From: Gigaspora margarita
Taxonomy: Eukaryota > Glomeromycota > Glomeromycetes > Diversisporales > Gigasporaceae
Assembly (NCBI GenBank): GCA_009809945.1
Contig: WTPW01000513.1
Span: 314,483-378,482, forward strand
Direction of reading: 5' to 3'
Length of the DNA: 64,000 nt
Positions 21,041 through 33,641 of the stretch are shown here, piece after piece (within the stretch, counting starts at the first letter, position 1; each line of letters opens with the position of its first letter). A program made the position numbers and the translations under genes. The notes under the pieces are model-generated. The model saw only the letters and a list, made by a program, of their open reading frames with translations, did not search any database and was not told where the DNA came from.

Positions 21041-23205
21041 TTTTTGAGTTCCACGAGAAAAACCAAGGAATAAAGAAAATCTTCTAACAAATTTTTTTGA
21101 CTATGCTAGGCCACTGACTACCTAGACTGGATTGGATTTACCGTCAGATTTCGGAGGTCTGGTAGTTTTCTTTAGACTTTTGTCGATTATCTTTTTTATA
21201 GTAACAATTGCCAGTCATAAATGTTCCATTAGCATTACTGGCATTAGCAGATTTTCTATAATAAATAAATGCTTTGTGGTAATCCTTTTCGACTCCAATT
21301 CTGTCTCAATAACGGTATCTACTCTTGTGGATATCTTCATAGATATACTTCTGGCTCTTCTTGTGTCTTTGCAACATATGTGGGGATACACTTTGACATT
21401 CCTCTGGGGCTTCTCCTGAGTCTTATCCAGCAGGTAATGCAGCCGTTTCCTTCCTTCTTTCTGTCCCTTTTACTTTTGTGGCTTCTGTGTCGATAATTCC
21501 ACTGAGTAGCGCTAGCTTTCACAGATAGGACCCTAGCCCTATCCCATTCTTGTATTCGTCACTGCAGGCACAGTTGAATTATCAAGTTTTTCATTTAAGT
21601 ACTTCAGGTAAATACTTTGGGTAAATAGGGCCCCTCTACTCGCCCAATTTTGTCCTGACCAACCTATCTCTACCATCAGGTCCATTTTGGTTTCTAGTAG
21701 GTATCGATTTGGTTTATCTACTCTCTTTCTCTTGATTCTGCTTATAGCTTCTTTAATAATTTGCTTCTTCTTAGATAGCGCTTTCTTTTACAGATAGGGC
21801 CCCACAACTCGCCCTATCTCATCCTAACCAACCTCATTCTATTGTTAGGTCTGGCTGATAGTTAACCTTAACTGAGTTGAATATCGAATAGAGCTCCTCT
21901 ACTCGCTCTATTCCATCCCAATCATCCTTACTCTATTATCAGGTCTGTTTTTCGATTTGTCAATCTATCACAGGGATCACATGATAAGAACAATCGGGTT
22001 CTATGAATAGTACAGTATGTCATTCCCAGCTGCACTCTGATCTACTACTAAGTGGCATAGTAGTACAATCTCTCGTCAGTACTTCTTGTGCACATAATTG
22101 ACGTTATGCTGTCCGCCATTTTTTAACATTTGTTTTGGAAGGAATTACTCTTAAGTATCGATGACTGAAGCCTTGACTTGTCTACTCGCCAAATCTAACA
22201 CGCTTCTTTCGATAGGTCGTCCAGTTTGGTTTGGTTGGATTTGGGTTGAATTGGAAGGGCCAGATTACTGTTGGCAATAGTAACAATTGCCAGTTATTAA
22301 ATGTCCTATCAGCACTATCAACATCAGCCAGTTTTTTTTTTTTTTTTTTTTTTAAAATCTTAATTGTTCTACAAGATTAAGACTCTAAAAATAGGTGTCG
22401 AATAGAGTCTTTAGAGTTGCCTGGCCTTGTGGAGTTACCACTAGGCTTCAGATAAGTTTCTTATGATGCCAGTGCAATTGTTTGAAGGACTTTTTTTTTT
22501 TTTTTTTGGATACTAACAATTTCCTCTTCTTTTTAGATCAGGTTTGCTGCTTAATTTTAGGTCACAAATTTCGATAACCTCATTTTAGCAATGATGTTAC
22601 GGGGATCAGCAATATGAGGTCATGGGAGTCGATAGTTATTCCAAAGTAGGAAATTATGAGGATCGGTGATTGTTCAATAAATGAGCGTATATAAATATGA
22701 TTGAATGATCGATTGCTAATTCTCTCTCTCTTTTTTTTTTTTGTCTTAGTACTAATTAGTACTCTTCTATTTTCTAGAGGCGAGGTTAGAATGTTCGATT
22801 TCAATCATGAACTTTGTTCACGATATCACAGGACAAGAGAAATCGGTTTACTGATTGGACTTCCGGGCTTTTATGGGTTCTCAGGTTTCGATTATTGCAT
22901 CGATCGAAAGTCCAACTAAATTCTGACGGTGGTTGGCTACAGTTGGAGATTAATCAACAAAAGTCACAGATCGGTGATGAGGTAATCAATGTTTGAATCA
23001 GCTTATATAAATACGATTAAATCTGATACTGATTCTTTTCTTTTCTTTTATCCTAACAAGGTTGGTCTAACGATAGCTGCGAGCATTCGGTATCATTAAT
23101 GACAACTTGGTATTTTATTCCCAGGTAACTTGATTATATTAAAGTGGTTCGAAACATTTTTTTTTTTTTTTTTTTAGTTTATAATATAACACACAAATTA
23201 TTCTT
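21041..23205 (-). other. Interior of the LTR element without recognisable domain
   Basis: I see only short frames on both strands and T tracts at about 22327-22353, 22490-22508, 22731-22742 and 23157-23175. No RT, RNase H or integrase motif was found by eye in any frame. The stretch is probably degraded or replaced coding sequence. Confidence 0.5.
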
Positions 23206-24696
23206 CTAGAGCCAGATACCCAAGCGAATAATTCCACCAGGATCGAATATTCGTGAGTTTGATCGACAGGGCAATAAGTATCGAAGGGTCTTATCAAAAA
23301 TTTTATTTGCATTTCTATTGTTATTAAATGTTTCTAATCCAATTTTCTTTTCCTTCTCTTTAGGGTATGTTTGAAGTATATTCGGTTTGGTTTTATTTTT
23401 GGGCTTGCAGTTTTTAGCCTTGGCATCCGTCTCTAGATTAGTACTACATGCATCTTTGGGTTCCTTCTGGATAGTGAGGCAGAGTGACCTTTCTTTCTTT
23501 GCTCTTTCTTTTTTGTGCTTACTAATCACTGGCTTAAATTCATCTTTCTTCTTACTCCAGATTTCATGGCCTTTTTCGAGATCAACTGTCAGTATATTTT
23601 TAGCTTTAGAAGCTTCATGCTGGTAAGTTCTCCTACTATGCTTTTTCGTTCACCCGTACGTCAAAATTTTTCAACTTTTTCTAACCACAATTCACATGCA
23701 TGACTTAATGCTTCTCCTTCTAGAGATGTTTCGGTATGATTCTTTTTTTCTTTATTTGTATCATTATTTTTTACTAACATTTCTTGGTCGCTTTCCACAA
23801 GGGCTTCATTATCTTCTTGATTGATATTGATTTCGTTCTTGTATTCTTTCTTTTTGTTCTTTCTAACTCCAATTTCTTCCTTATAGCAGGGTTCGACCAG
23901 GTATGTTCTGTTGGTGGGTCCGATCTCTACAGATTGTTGATAGTGCGTGGATGTCTTCGTTCTATCCTCCTTAGTACCATTTACTTTTTGGAATTCTTGG
24001 ATGGACTTTCCCTCTTTTTTTGGGATCAATTCCTGTACGATTGCCTCATATTCCATGGCAATATTTTGGAGAAGTCAATCCAGGTTGACCTTTTCTTTTT
24101 CAAGCCCAAGCTTACTACTTTCTTGGGGTTCTTCTTGGACGAAATATGTGTCCACTATTTGATTTCTGGGCCTTTCTTAGATCAGGGCTTTACTGACAAA
24201 ACTTTCATTGTCATAGAAGCTACTGGAGGTCAGCTCTTCTTTTGCTTGGTCGGGTCACTTGGATATACAATAGCAAGTATACAATCAGTACATCCTCAGT
24301 ACTTGTATAATTAGTAAGGTCTTCTAATATTTCAAGTACTAATTCCAGAGCATAGGGAAGTTGTGCATCATCGATGTACTCATTTCTGAAGATTTCATTC
24401 ACGATCTCTTGGAATTCGGTCACTTGTCTGTCAGTCAGAGCTTCAGATAAGGCAGTGCATAGTTCTTCTAGTTCTCTCACTTCCGGGTATCAACCGACTA
24501 TGTGCCCATTTTTGTGGCAATAAGTGCACCATATTTTAACTCAGAGGTCTCTCTGGATTACCAGTGGTCTGGTCTCATTTGCGTGATATTGAACACCTTT
24601 ATTCGAGTATGGGTATCTTGTAGCCGATTCTGGTATAGAGTGATAATAATACTGGTCCATTTTGGCGTATTCATCTTTCAGTTTTCAGATTGGTGA
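23206..24696 (-). pseudogene. Gag-like remnant of the LTR element
   Basis: On the minus strand a broken frame runs from about 24696. It has a Tyr-rich segment near 24640, then a CTYCHKNGH zinc-knuckle core near 24525 with stops close on both sides, then MRELEELCTALSEAL... (24480-24220), then a Lys/Glu-rich stretch (24056-23661) and a basic stretch ending near 23206. The knuckle, the order and the position next to the primer site suggest a nucleocapsid-type Gag protein. Several in-frame stops and frame changes make it non-functional as read. Plus-strand frames over the same DNA look like shadows. Family assignment below LTR element is not possible by eye. Confidence 0.55.
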
Positions 24697-24703
24697 AGTT
24701 CAA

Positions 24704-24720
24704 TCTCACAGTCACTGCCA
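24704..24720 (-). other. Candidate tRNA primer-binding site
   Basis: Two bases inside the 5' LTR (minus strand), TGGCAGTGACTGTGAGA begins with TGG, the complement of a tRNA CCA end. The primer tRNA cannot be named without a tRNA list. Confidence 0.6.
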
Positions 24721-24722
24721 AT

Positions 24723-25518
24723 TGAGAAGGGGAAAACAATACTCTACTTCTAACTATAACCACTTTACACTACTAACACCAACTAAATCAACTCTACTAA
24801 TACTCAAGACTCCTCAACCTTGAACTGGCAGGCAGAAAGAGGCGTGGAAGATTTGGTCTGGGTCTCAAGGTTCGGATAGTCTTGGTAACGCATAGAACAC
24901 TTGGTCTAAATAACTAGGGTCAAATCAGGGTCACGAGACTTTAATAAGAGGTCACGGGTTTATACTTCAATACGAAGTTACGTATCGGGAAAATATCAGT
25001 TTATTATAATAACAACAGTTTGTTTATTTATCTATCAGGGGGATTAAAAACTATAACACTTCTACTCTAATTTCAAAGGTTATGAACTCTTCTTGAGTTC
25101 TTCCTTTCTCGAGCTACCAAAAGCTGTCTTGCTCTAAAGACAAGAGACATTGTATTTATACTTTTTACATTCCTATTCTCAATACAGGTTTTATGGCAGA
25201 ACTAATAGTTGAATTAACTGATCAGACATATCGGACCGATTTGACATATCAGACTGATCTGACATATCAGACCGATCTGACATATCAGACCGATCTGGCA
25301 TATCGTACCGATCTGACCGAAATGCTATCTGCACTTGTCAAACCAGATGCAACAGGTAATTTCATTTACTATACTACAAAGCTACAGTACTATGTATATA
25401 CAGGGGCTATGGCAACTCTTACTAAATATACAATTGACTACAAATAGATGTATACAAATGATAATCGGATAGAATAATAATATAAAAAAGAAAATCGGCA
25501 TGACTTGACACCTTCACA
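24723..25518 (-). repeat. LTR (5' LTR on the minus strand), 796 bp
   Basis: Direct repeat of 19443-21025 without nested insertions, with the same TG...CA ends and the 18-bp minisatellite at 25219-25320. It provides the reference for both nested hAT insertion sites. Confidence 0.85.
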
Positions 25519-25800
25519 GCGTCCCCAAAATTCTGGGTGTTAGCCCTGCCGATCTGGTCCCGGGTATTGGAAGTCATAGGATAGCTGCGCCCGAAATGTC
25601 AGATCTGCCATTTCTGGCAGATCAGCCATTTCTACCATAGATGCCGGATCAGGAAGAAATCGCAGATATGGAAGTACTGGCATAAATGATAGATCTAGCA
25701 GTTCTGGCAGAAATGCCATATCTTTTTATTGATAGATATTTACTATATATACAGGCGATATTCACTCCATTTTGTAGGCATGTTTGCCATGATCTTATAA
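25519..25800. other. Remnant of the element that received the LTR retrotransposon
   Basis: It begins GCGTCCCCAAAATTC, the continuation of ACAGGGGCGT at 19433-19442, and so is the right part of a MITE with ends of the ACAGGGG...CCCCAAAATTCC type. It also contains repeated GATCTGCCATTTCTGGCAGA-like hairpins. No gene. Confidence 0.55.
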
Positions 25801-25809
25801 TTATACTAG

Positions 25810-27060
25810 CATTTTGCCTGTGCCTTCATCACGGAAACATAAATTTAAGATAAAAATTTGATTAAAAAGTACATTAATTTGCAAACTGCAATGAATCAAA
25901 TTAGGATTATTGCAAAATTTCTATCATAAATTACTATAAAAATTCTGCTAACATGATCATTGTGATCAAAATTATGCTAGTTTACATGGAAATTATATAA
26001 TTCCAACATTAGATACTGTAAAATTTTGTTGCAGAACATGCTTTTTATTCTATTGACCTCAATATATGGACAAAGATAAGTTAATTTGTGTTGGAATGAT
26101 TGTAATTTCTATCATATTACTGAAAAAATTCTACTACCAAATTTACTTGGCATAAATGTAGCTAAAAAGTTGTACAGAAGACACTTAGTATGTTGCTATA
26201 AGTTATTGTAAAAAAAAAATTGTTACAAACTTACTTGTTGTTCTAATAATATGAAATAGGCAAAGTTGAGATTGGTTGTATTTGAATGTGTTGTGACTTC
26301 TATTACGAACTGTTGTAAATAATTCTGTTACAAAACTTGCACGTCATTCCNGTAANGATAAGGGNGAGTTAGTTGTATTGGGATTATTAAAATTCTATAT
26401 GAGCTAAAAAAAAATTATGGTATAATCTTAATTTTGCATTGAAATTGTTTATTTTTATTAAGAATTATAGTAAGAATTATGGTAAAAATCCTGTTACAAC
26501 CTCCCTTACTATTCAGTGACATATCATGCAGTTAAAATTCGCTAAGTCTACAGACAGTTCTTATGGACAGTACATGCTGACTGATGTTAACTAAATCCAC
26601 CTACCTAACCCTAACCCTAACCCTAATTCTGGTCACTGAACTGTCCCTAAGAACTGTCCATAGATTGTCTGGTTAAAATTGAGTCAATTTGTATTAAGGG
26701 CATCGTTAGTGACTATAAAAACTTTGATTACAAACCTTAGTCATTATTCCAATGAAATATAGCATGTTATTATNGAATAAGCCATTGTGGTTTATATCGG
26801 CAACGGCGAAATGGTGAATTAGTTTGTATTAAAGTTTCTATTGTGAATTAATATAAAAAATTCCGTTACAAACATACCCAACAGATAATATGTTTTAAGG
26901 TTGAGTTTGTATCAAAATTATAAAAATTATGCAAAACTTGTTCGTTATTCTAATAATCCACAATATGTGGTTAGGATTAGTTAGTTCATGTTGAAATGAT
27001 TATAGTTTCTTTCATAAGTTACTGTTATAAACCTTACCATTCTGGTGATACACAATATGG
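25810..27060. repeat. Decayed tandem array, unit roughly 110-130 bp
   Basis: Phrases like ATAAATTACTATAAAAATTC, GTTACAAACTTACTTG and TCTAATAATATGAAATAGG recur in the same order many times with heavy divergence. I estimate about eight to ten units. There is no reading frame. Three unresolved bases near 26351-26365 and one at 26774 fall in the array. The short element 26540-26671 is inserted in it. Confidence 0.5.
26540..26671. mobile_element. Mutator-like MITE, 132 bp, with telomere-like loop
   Basis: It is flanked by the 9-bp repeat GTTAAAATT (26531-26539 and 26672-26680). The arms read CAGACAGTTCTTATGGACAG and, inverted, CTGTCC...GAACTGTCCATAG. The loop holds CCTAACCCTAACCCTAACCC. Confidence 0.75.
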
Positions 27061-27067
27061 AACTCAC

Positions 27068-28325
27068 TAATGCATGTTATTAACTTTATCCATATCTCAG
27101 TTAATTTCGAAGATACAATGTACGCATAACGAATGGAAGTCTATTTATTAAATTTCAAAGATACAAAGTATGCAACGATCAAAAGTTAATTTTTTTAAAT
27201 AAATTATAAATAAATGACAACTGATTATTAATTCATAGTGTTACGATTTATGACGAATATATTACTACATTATTATGCAAATGATAATAATTACAAATAG
27301 ATCATCATAACAGTATTTTAAATTTTCTCACGGCCTGACTATGGTTTCCCATTTTTTTAGATCACATTTTCGATTCTAGGGATTGGAACTGTTTAACCGC
27401 CTAAAATTTTTCTTCATCATTTAACTGTTTAACCGTTTAATTTGGCCGGCATTAAAATAATTCCAGCCCACGACCAACATAATTCAGCCTGGAACTATAG
27501 AGCAATTTTTAAACGGTTCTAATCCTTATTCGATTCTACTCCAAACAAAAATGTTAAAACATACAAACCCAAAATTAAATGATATAATAGATAGATAGAT
27601 GTTATTAACGTTATCCATATCTTAGTTAATTTCGAAAGGAAGTCTATTTGTTAAATTTCAAAGATACAAAGTATGCGAATGATCAAAAATTATAAATAAA
27701 TTACTTATCATAGTATTACGAATTATGACGAATATATTACGACATAATTATGCAAATGATCATAATTACAGATTTAAATAGATCGTCATAACTGATCATA
27801 GTATTTTAAATTTTCTCACGGTCTGACTATGGTTTCACATTTTTTTAGATCACATTTTCAGTTCTAATCCAATCAAAAATGTTAAAACGTACAAACCCAA
27901 AATTAAATGATAGATAGATATAGAAATATAAATAGATGATAGTTAGTTAGATGTTATTAATGTTACCCCTATCTCAGTTAATTTCAAAGATACAATATAC
28001 GTACAACGAACGGAAGTCTATATGTTAACTTTCAAAGATACAAAGTATTCGAACGATTGAAAGTTAATTTTTTTTAAAAAAATTATAAATAAATTACAAC
28101 TGATTATTAATTCATAGTATTATGAATTATGACGAATATGAATTACAATGACCATAATTACAGATTTTAATAGATCGTCATAACTGATTACAGTATTTTA
28201 AATTTTCTCACGACCTTACTATAGTATCATGTTTTCACGTTTTTTTAGATCACATTTTCGGTTCTAACCTAATCAAAAATGTTAAAACGTACAAACTCAA
28301 AATTAAATGATATAGATTAATAAAG
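27068..28325. repeat. Three tandem copies of a 350-520 bp unit
   Basis: Each copy begins near GATGTTATTAACTTTATCC (27075, 27599, 27953), continues with TTTCAAAGATACAAAGTATG, a run ending TTATGACGAATAT, then TTCTCACGG(C/T)CTGACTATGG, and ends with TGTTAAAACGTACAAACCCA. Copy one carries an extra insert. GATA microsatellites lie at the joints (27585, 27910). No coding frame. Confidence 0.75.
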
Positions 28326-29425
28326 GACACACTCTAATCAATTCTATAAATTACATCACACTCTCTTTCGAATTGCCAAATCACACTATACATAAACACT
28401 CTCGCTCATATAAACTAACAACTATAACATACCACGGCACAGTCCTGTGTCCCTGTGCTCACGTGACACCCTGTTATTAGTTGCTCCGTTAACCTCGATT
28501 TTCGAGAGGTACTTCGTGGGTTAACATGGGTCAGAATACTTCAGAGTGCATCGTAATCATGGTCGGCTGGATCGGAATTGATCAATTTTGCCCCAAGATC
28601 ATAAAAAATTTTACTAATAAATCATATCCATTCATTAAGCAAAAATGCCCAACTGACAATTTTGCTATAGACTCTGCTAACAACTTGGGCTAAACGCCGA
28701 CCTAGATCCGACGCACCCAACCCGGAATTTTGGGGACCCTCCTGTAAAATTCGTGGGCTGTCGCTCAATTAGTGTTCTGACCCGTCTCAAAAATCCCCCA
28801 CCTGGATCACCCACCCGCGTGACCTGGGTGAGTCCCGATAATAGGAAAATTCTGCTACGGGTCACCCGTGGGTGACCACCCGTATAACCCGGGTGAGTCC
28901 CGATAAAAAAAATTCTGCTACGGATCACCCACGGGTAATAATCCAGTTGAATTCAGCTTTGAACAGATTAACCAAATTTGACCAGCTATGATCAAAACTT
29001 ATTGCTACATGTACTATGGTAAATTACTTTTTTATTAGTCGTATCAAAAACAAAGATTCAGGTGTGTGAAAAGCTCTCTAATATATATTAATAACTTCAC
29101 TCTTCTAATAAAACTCATTGTCTACCATGATTGCCTTGTGCACTTTTACTAATTATTTTCATCATGTAAAATAAAGCATTTCTAATTGCAGAAATTAAGG
29201 GGACACTTGAAGAAGAATGAACCCAGTGATGTTCACGAATTGTGTCACCATTTATATAATCACCTGAGAATTTTGAGTGGTCAAAAGAGCATAAACAAAA
29301 TCAGATGATATGGATCAACGGATCAATCACATAAAAACAAATAGTTTGCGTAAGCGATATCTTATATAAAAGACCTTCTAACTATATCAAAAAACTGACC
29401 CTAACCTTAACCCTAATGTTAGGTT
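28326..29425. other. Non-coding region with a truncated MITE and a GC-rich tandem pair
   Basis: 28535-28745 is the right three quarters of the element seen complete at 35006-35261, ending GGAATTTTGGGGACCCTCCT. 28790-28940 holds a tandem pair of a GC-rich segment (GGGTGAGTCCCGATAA...AATTCTGCTACGG). The minus-strand frame 28677-28928 follows these repeats and is not credible as a gene. 28940-29400 shows nothing recognisable apart from CCCTAACCTTAACCCTAA at 29399. Confidence 0.55.
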
Positions 29426-29983
29426 TAGTGTTCTGCATGATTCGGACCAGGCGGGTATTTTTAAAGATCTGTACCCGGTCCGAACACCGATTCAGATCTA
29501 AATTTAGGGTCCGAACTCGTATCACTTAGATCCGGGTCCGACCCGGAATCGTGAAATTTAAAAAATTTATAGATACAAAAGTTGTTAAATAACTAAGACC
29601 AAGTGCCTCGCTAAAAAAAAAAAAAAAAACTGGTTTGTTGTTTTCGAATGATTTCTTGCCTGATTTTATTTATATAATTTTGCCATAATGGATTCAAAAC
29701 GATACAGTAATTCAGGGTCCAGTCCAGTGATTAATGTAAATATTACAAATATGGTGAGTACGTACTGTACATATATATCACCGGCTGGATACAGAAATAT
29801 GATATTTCATCTGTAAAAAAAAAAAATTAAATTAGCCAATCAGCATTAAGTATTATTCTAAGACTGGACCGGGCGGATCTTCTTGTGGGTCCGAATCGAA
29901 TTTTAAAAATCAAGGGTCCGAACTCGGTCCGTCAACGGACCGGACCGGACCCGGACCGGACCCAGATCTTTTGTGGAACACTA
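29426..29983. mobile_element. hAT-like element, 558 bp
   Basis: Ends TAGTGTTCTGC and TGGAACACTA are flanked by the 8-bp repeat GTTAGGTT (29418-29425 and 29984-29991). Subterminal GGGTCCGAAC/GGACCGGACC motifs recur in both arms. The 8-bp duplication fits hAT. The plus-strand frame 29885-30160 runs across the element border and is rejected. Confidence 0.9.
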
Positions 29984-29991
29984 GTTAGGTT

Positions 29992-30399
29992 AAAGATCAT
30001 CAATCATAACGTCACCTGTTATTTGTTTACTTTTTTAAAAATAGATGTGATTATATCGAGGGTGATACAATTCGAAATCATCACTGGGTTCACTCTTCTT
30101 CAAACTACCCAAATTAAGTCCCATGAATATAGAAGAAAATCTCGTTTCAGGATAGGATGAAATTCACTATGTCGATCAAGTCAGCTAATAAACTTATTAT
30201 AAAACATTTTTTGGTTTAACTATGATAATAGTCGTATTTATCGCTTTTAAAAAATGGTCCATTCAAATTCATTAATTGTTAATCACGACAGTATTGTAAC
30301 AAAATTTTTTACAGTAAATCATGAATCAACCAAATATTGAGAGGTTTGTATCATACCTACAGATCTGATCAATGATTATACCGATCTGGTAATCAAAAC
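29992..30399. other. No feature seen
   Basis: AT-rich sequence without an ORF of note, repeat structure or recognisable motif. Confidence 0.5.
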
Positions 30400-31460
30400 G
30401 CATTGATATGTTCATCACATTGTGGAAACTGAACATATTACAAATCTTATCCCTCCATTTGCTGTACAAAGTTTTAAGCAATTACCAGAATGCAACCATG
30501 ATACCTTTTCAGATTTAATGTAATATGCCTTAAATTATGTTCTTTAAAATAGTAAGGTACCAAAGGTACCAGAATTATTGCATAGTGAGACAAATATTAC
30601 ACAGCAAACAACCTTTGAAACTATCAATATTAGAATGCTTCTGACTATGAAAGAGTTAAAATACCAGAAGCAAAGTGTAAACGTGGCCATTCTCCCAATA
30701 ATAAGCATATTCGTTAAGCTGATGAAGGTAAAGAAATGTAGTGCATTTAAAAAAGACTAAAGCTATGCAAAAATTAGACAAAAATGATAAAATATTACAT
30801 TCGTCTAATACAAATATTGTTCCAAGATGCAGTATTACAGGATCATGATCCAATTGGTGATGGTAACTGTGGATTTCGGTCATTAGCTGTGGCAATTTTC
30901 AAGAATAAAGAACGCTGGCAGGACATTAAGATTAAATGAAGCCACAGTTAACTAAGAATATGAATTTTATAGCAATACACTAGGATATGATGTCAATCGA
31001 TTGATATCTTATATGATGCTGGGGGGATCTTCACAAGAATACTGGTTTTATTGCAAGAATGTGCGTAACTTGCTTCAGACACATTCAATGTGCCAGTCAT
31101 AGTATTTGGTATGAACACTGCTGCAAGCCTTTTTTTCTTGCCATTTAAACAAAAACCTGGTCTAGTGATGCCTGACGAAATGACGAAACCAGACGAAACC
31201 ATAAGTTTCGTCAATGACGAAACTTGACGAAACTTATGGTTTCGTCATTTCGTCAACGGCAAAATAGTTTCGTCAGGCATCTATAACCTGGTCTCCGTAA
31301 AAGACCGATTATTCTTCAATGGCATGGCTCTAACAGCTAACCAAATTGCGTTAGTCAAACTTAACCAAATAGGTCTGTACAAACGCCACCTCTAAATCCT
31401 CATTATGCACCTATTTATAGTTATTTAGATCTTCCGCACGCTCTTTTTGTGTAGATTTAT
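30400..31460 (+). pseudogene. OTU-like cysteine protease fragment, transposon-associated (copy 1)
   Basis: A broken reading gives, near 30840-30905, DPIGDGNCGFRSLAVAIF, the OTU signature with the catalytic Asp and Cys. Near 31070-31120, in another frame, LASDTFNVPVIVFG matches the later OTU core. Upstream is KCKCGHPPNNKH-like coding (seen intact in copy 2). Frame changes (for example a missing base near 30938) and stops break it, and a 121-bp MITE is inserted at 31164-31284, after which remnants seem to continue to about 31460. OTU domains cleave ubiquitin; in fungal genomes they are also found on transposons, which the second dispersed copy at 61480-62240 suggests here. Confidence 0.6.
31164..31284. 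mobile_element. 121-bp MITE of GACGAAA repeats in the OTU pseudogene
   Basis: It is flanked by AACCTGGTCT (31154-31163 and 31285-31294), a 10-bp duplication as in Mutator-like elements. The ends are GATGCCTGACGAAA and TTTCGTCAGGCATC, with internal CTTGACGAAAC units on both strands. Confidence 0.85.
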
Positions 31461-33184
31461 GAATGATAGCTATTTAGGTATATGTAATGTTAATTTTGCG
31501 TGGTATATTTTGCATATTGTATTTGCGCGTTATATTTCATATTAGCAAGGTAAAAAATTTTTAAAGTCAATGTATTTGAAAATGGAATTTAAGCGAGTTT
31601 GAAATTTTTTAAATTTTAGAGTTAAGATATAGTTTATTTAAACCAACTTCACTATAAAATTTCCAAGTCTGTTTCAACTCTATTTACGCTTACAGTATTG
31701 GCTTTATTTAAATTTGGAATTTTTTTCAACCCAAACTTATAAAAATCTGTTTTGATGCATGATCAATTTTCTATAAGTGCACATATTGAAAACAAAGTGA
31801 ACTTATAGAATGTGTACTTTTGGAAAGTGATTTAAAGAATATTTACTAATTTAAAATTTAAAATAAGATATTTGGCATTAGACCGATCAATTTCACTTAT
31901 AGAAAGTGCATTTATAATGGAGCACTTATGGAAAGTTGATTAATATAACATCGATATCGTTAAGTTTATCTGCTCTAATGTGCATATGTTGTACGTCTAA
32001 ATAGAATTTTTGTTGTTTCCAAATCAACTTATATTGCAACGAAGATTCAATTGGTTAGAGAATTCAAATTCCACTTAATAAGCGAATTTAAAATTAACTT
32101 AAAATTTAGTAATTTTCAGATTATTAATCAGATGAAATTGAATTCTACGTATTTTGTCTAGAATATTTAGTTTTATTTTGTAATGTATTTGAAAACTTAC
32201 TAAATTTCTTGATGGCAAGATGGCAAATCTTTTAATCGACGTCATAAACTCTATATTTTATTATGCGAGAGGATTATATTTTTATACTAAAGCTGTTCAA
32301 GATCCATCAAATACAACTATTAGACCTACTAAATATTATTCATATAATTCGCTACAAATATAAAAAGTAAAATTGCCTCGATAATCATGTTTGCAATAAT
32401 TAATGTAGCTAGAATAAATGACTAGAATATATGTTCTGCGTCAATTAAAAATTTTCTCAATTCTTAATTAACACGCGTCATTTATTAATTTTTACCGATT
32501 GAAGAATGACCTAGGTCAATTTTTAATACATTTAGATATCAAATTGATGCAGCAGCGAATAAATTATTAAGTTCGTTAAGAAGTTCTATAAACTCTTTTT
32601 TTCATAAATAAAATATATTAAATTGCTAAACAATTTTTCAAAAAAAAAGGACAATCATGATTATAAAGAATAAATGACTATTAATTTTATACCGATTGCA
32701 AAATGACATGTTATTTTCAAATTTACTAATGACATTTATGTACGGGATGCTACACAGAACTAAAAAATCTGATGCACACCATGTTACACATAATTGATGA
32801 GTAAAGATTGGCGAAGAGAAATATTATGTATTTAAAGCTGTCGTGCCTGAAGTTAGCATTTGCTTGAAGTTGCAACTTGAAGTTACCTTGCCTGCTAGCA
32901 CAAAAATATCTAATTTCAGTGGCTAATTTCAGTCGAGTGCAATTTCAGGCACAGTTATAGTCAATTTCAGGCACGACAAACTTAATTTTTACGAATGCTG
33001 GCAAGATGACGGTAATAATGATAATATTGGCAATCATTTAAGGACGATATAAGTCGCACCACCGACAGTAAAAACGACGACTTTAGAAAGTATATTAATA
33101 TTTATTTATTATATATTTCAATATGCAGCTTAAAAAATTTATTTATCAAATTCGGACACCGACAAAATAACGGACCGCCGTACC
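31461..33184. other. AT-rich non-coding spacer with one small MITE
   Basis: No credible gene. 32844-32975 is a small inverted-repeat element with ends GTCGTGCCTGAAGTTAGC and TTTCAGGCACGAC. The rest shows no structure I can name. Homology to the unit 1 flank starts near 33180. Confidence 0.5.
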
Positions 33185-33212
33185 AATTCACGTGATTTGC
33201 ACGTACCAGATA

Positions 33213-33556
33213 CAGGGACACGGAAAAATATCGATTTGATTTGGCAAAAATATCTATCGATATAACCAAAAATATCGATTTATATCGATATGCCGTGATT
33301 GACCAATAAGAATTTAAGCTTTGGTGTAACATTAAATAACGTGATCAGTATCTAAGTTCATTTTTCGGGAAGTTAACGGAAATTTTTGTTGGTTGATTGT
33401 CTACATTTCCGAAACCTGCCGACAGTTTAGGTTGGCCAAGCTCATATTGCTCGGCCCAAATTTACTTTTAATTTTGCCCGAAGTAGTATAGTTACACTGC
33501 ATAAAAAACTGTGATTTGGCTTAAAAATATAAAATCAATATTTTTCCGTGTCCCTA
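33213..33556. mobile_element. hAT-like MITE, 344 bp, in the unit 2 flank
   Basis: Ends CAGGGACACGGAAAAATAT and ATATTTTTCCGTGTCCCTA are flanked by ACCAGATA and ACCGGATA (8 bp, one mismatch). Unit 1 has the undisturbed site TACTGGATACC near 2709. Same family as 19464-19796. Confidence 0.85.
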
Positions 33557-33641
33557 ACCGGATATCACATGATGCACAACATACATAAAGCAATTTTTAG
33601 GCAAATTATCTCGCCACTATCTAATATAATTTGGGTCCGTA

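Larger units (their letters stand above)
19443..25518 (-). mobile_element. LTR retrotransposon without recognisable pol, 6.1 kb
   Basis: Two direct repeats, 19443-21025 (about 791 bp once two nested insertions and their duplications are removed) and 24723-25518 (796 bp), start TGAGAAGGGG and end CCTTCACA, giving TG...CA termini, and are flanked by the 4-bp repeat GCGT. Read on the minus strand, a TGGCAG... primer site follows the 5' LTR (24723-25518) and a purine run precedes the 3' LTR. The 3.7-kb interior has Gag-like remnants with a zinc knuckle, but I found no protease, reverse transcriptase or integrase frame, so the element is non-autonomous or decayed. It inserted into another element whose halves read ACAGGGGCGT and GCGTCCCCAAAATTC. 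Confidence 0.85.

Noticed and set aside
23784-24314. 176-codon hydrophobic plus-strand ORF in the LTR element
   Set aside because: It is antisense to the Gag-like frame on the minus strand; the element's LTR polarity, primer site and purine tract all point to the minus strand.
25219-25320. CRISPR-like array
   Set aside because: Units are directly contiguous without unique spacers and sit in an LTR of a fungal retroelement.
26600-26632. A true telomere end or chromosome fusion point
   Set aside because: The run is only about four units and lies between the arms of a small inverted-repeat element with its own 9-bp target duplication.
29885-30160. 91-codon ORF starting MGPNRILKIKGPN
   Set aside because: It begins in the GGACC repeat arm of a hAT-like MITE and crosses its border into unrelated DNA.
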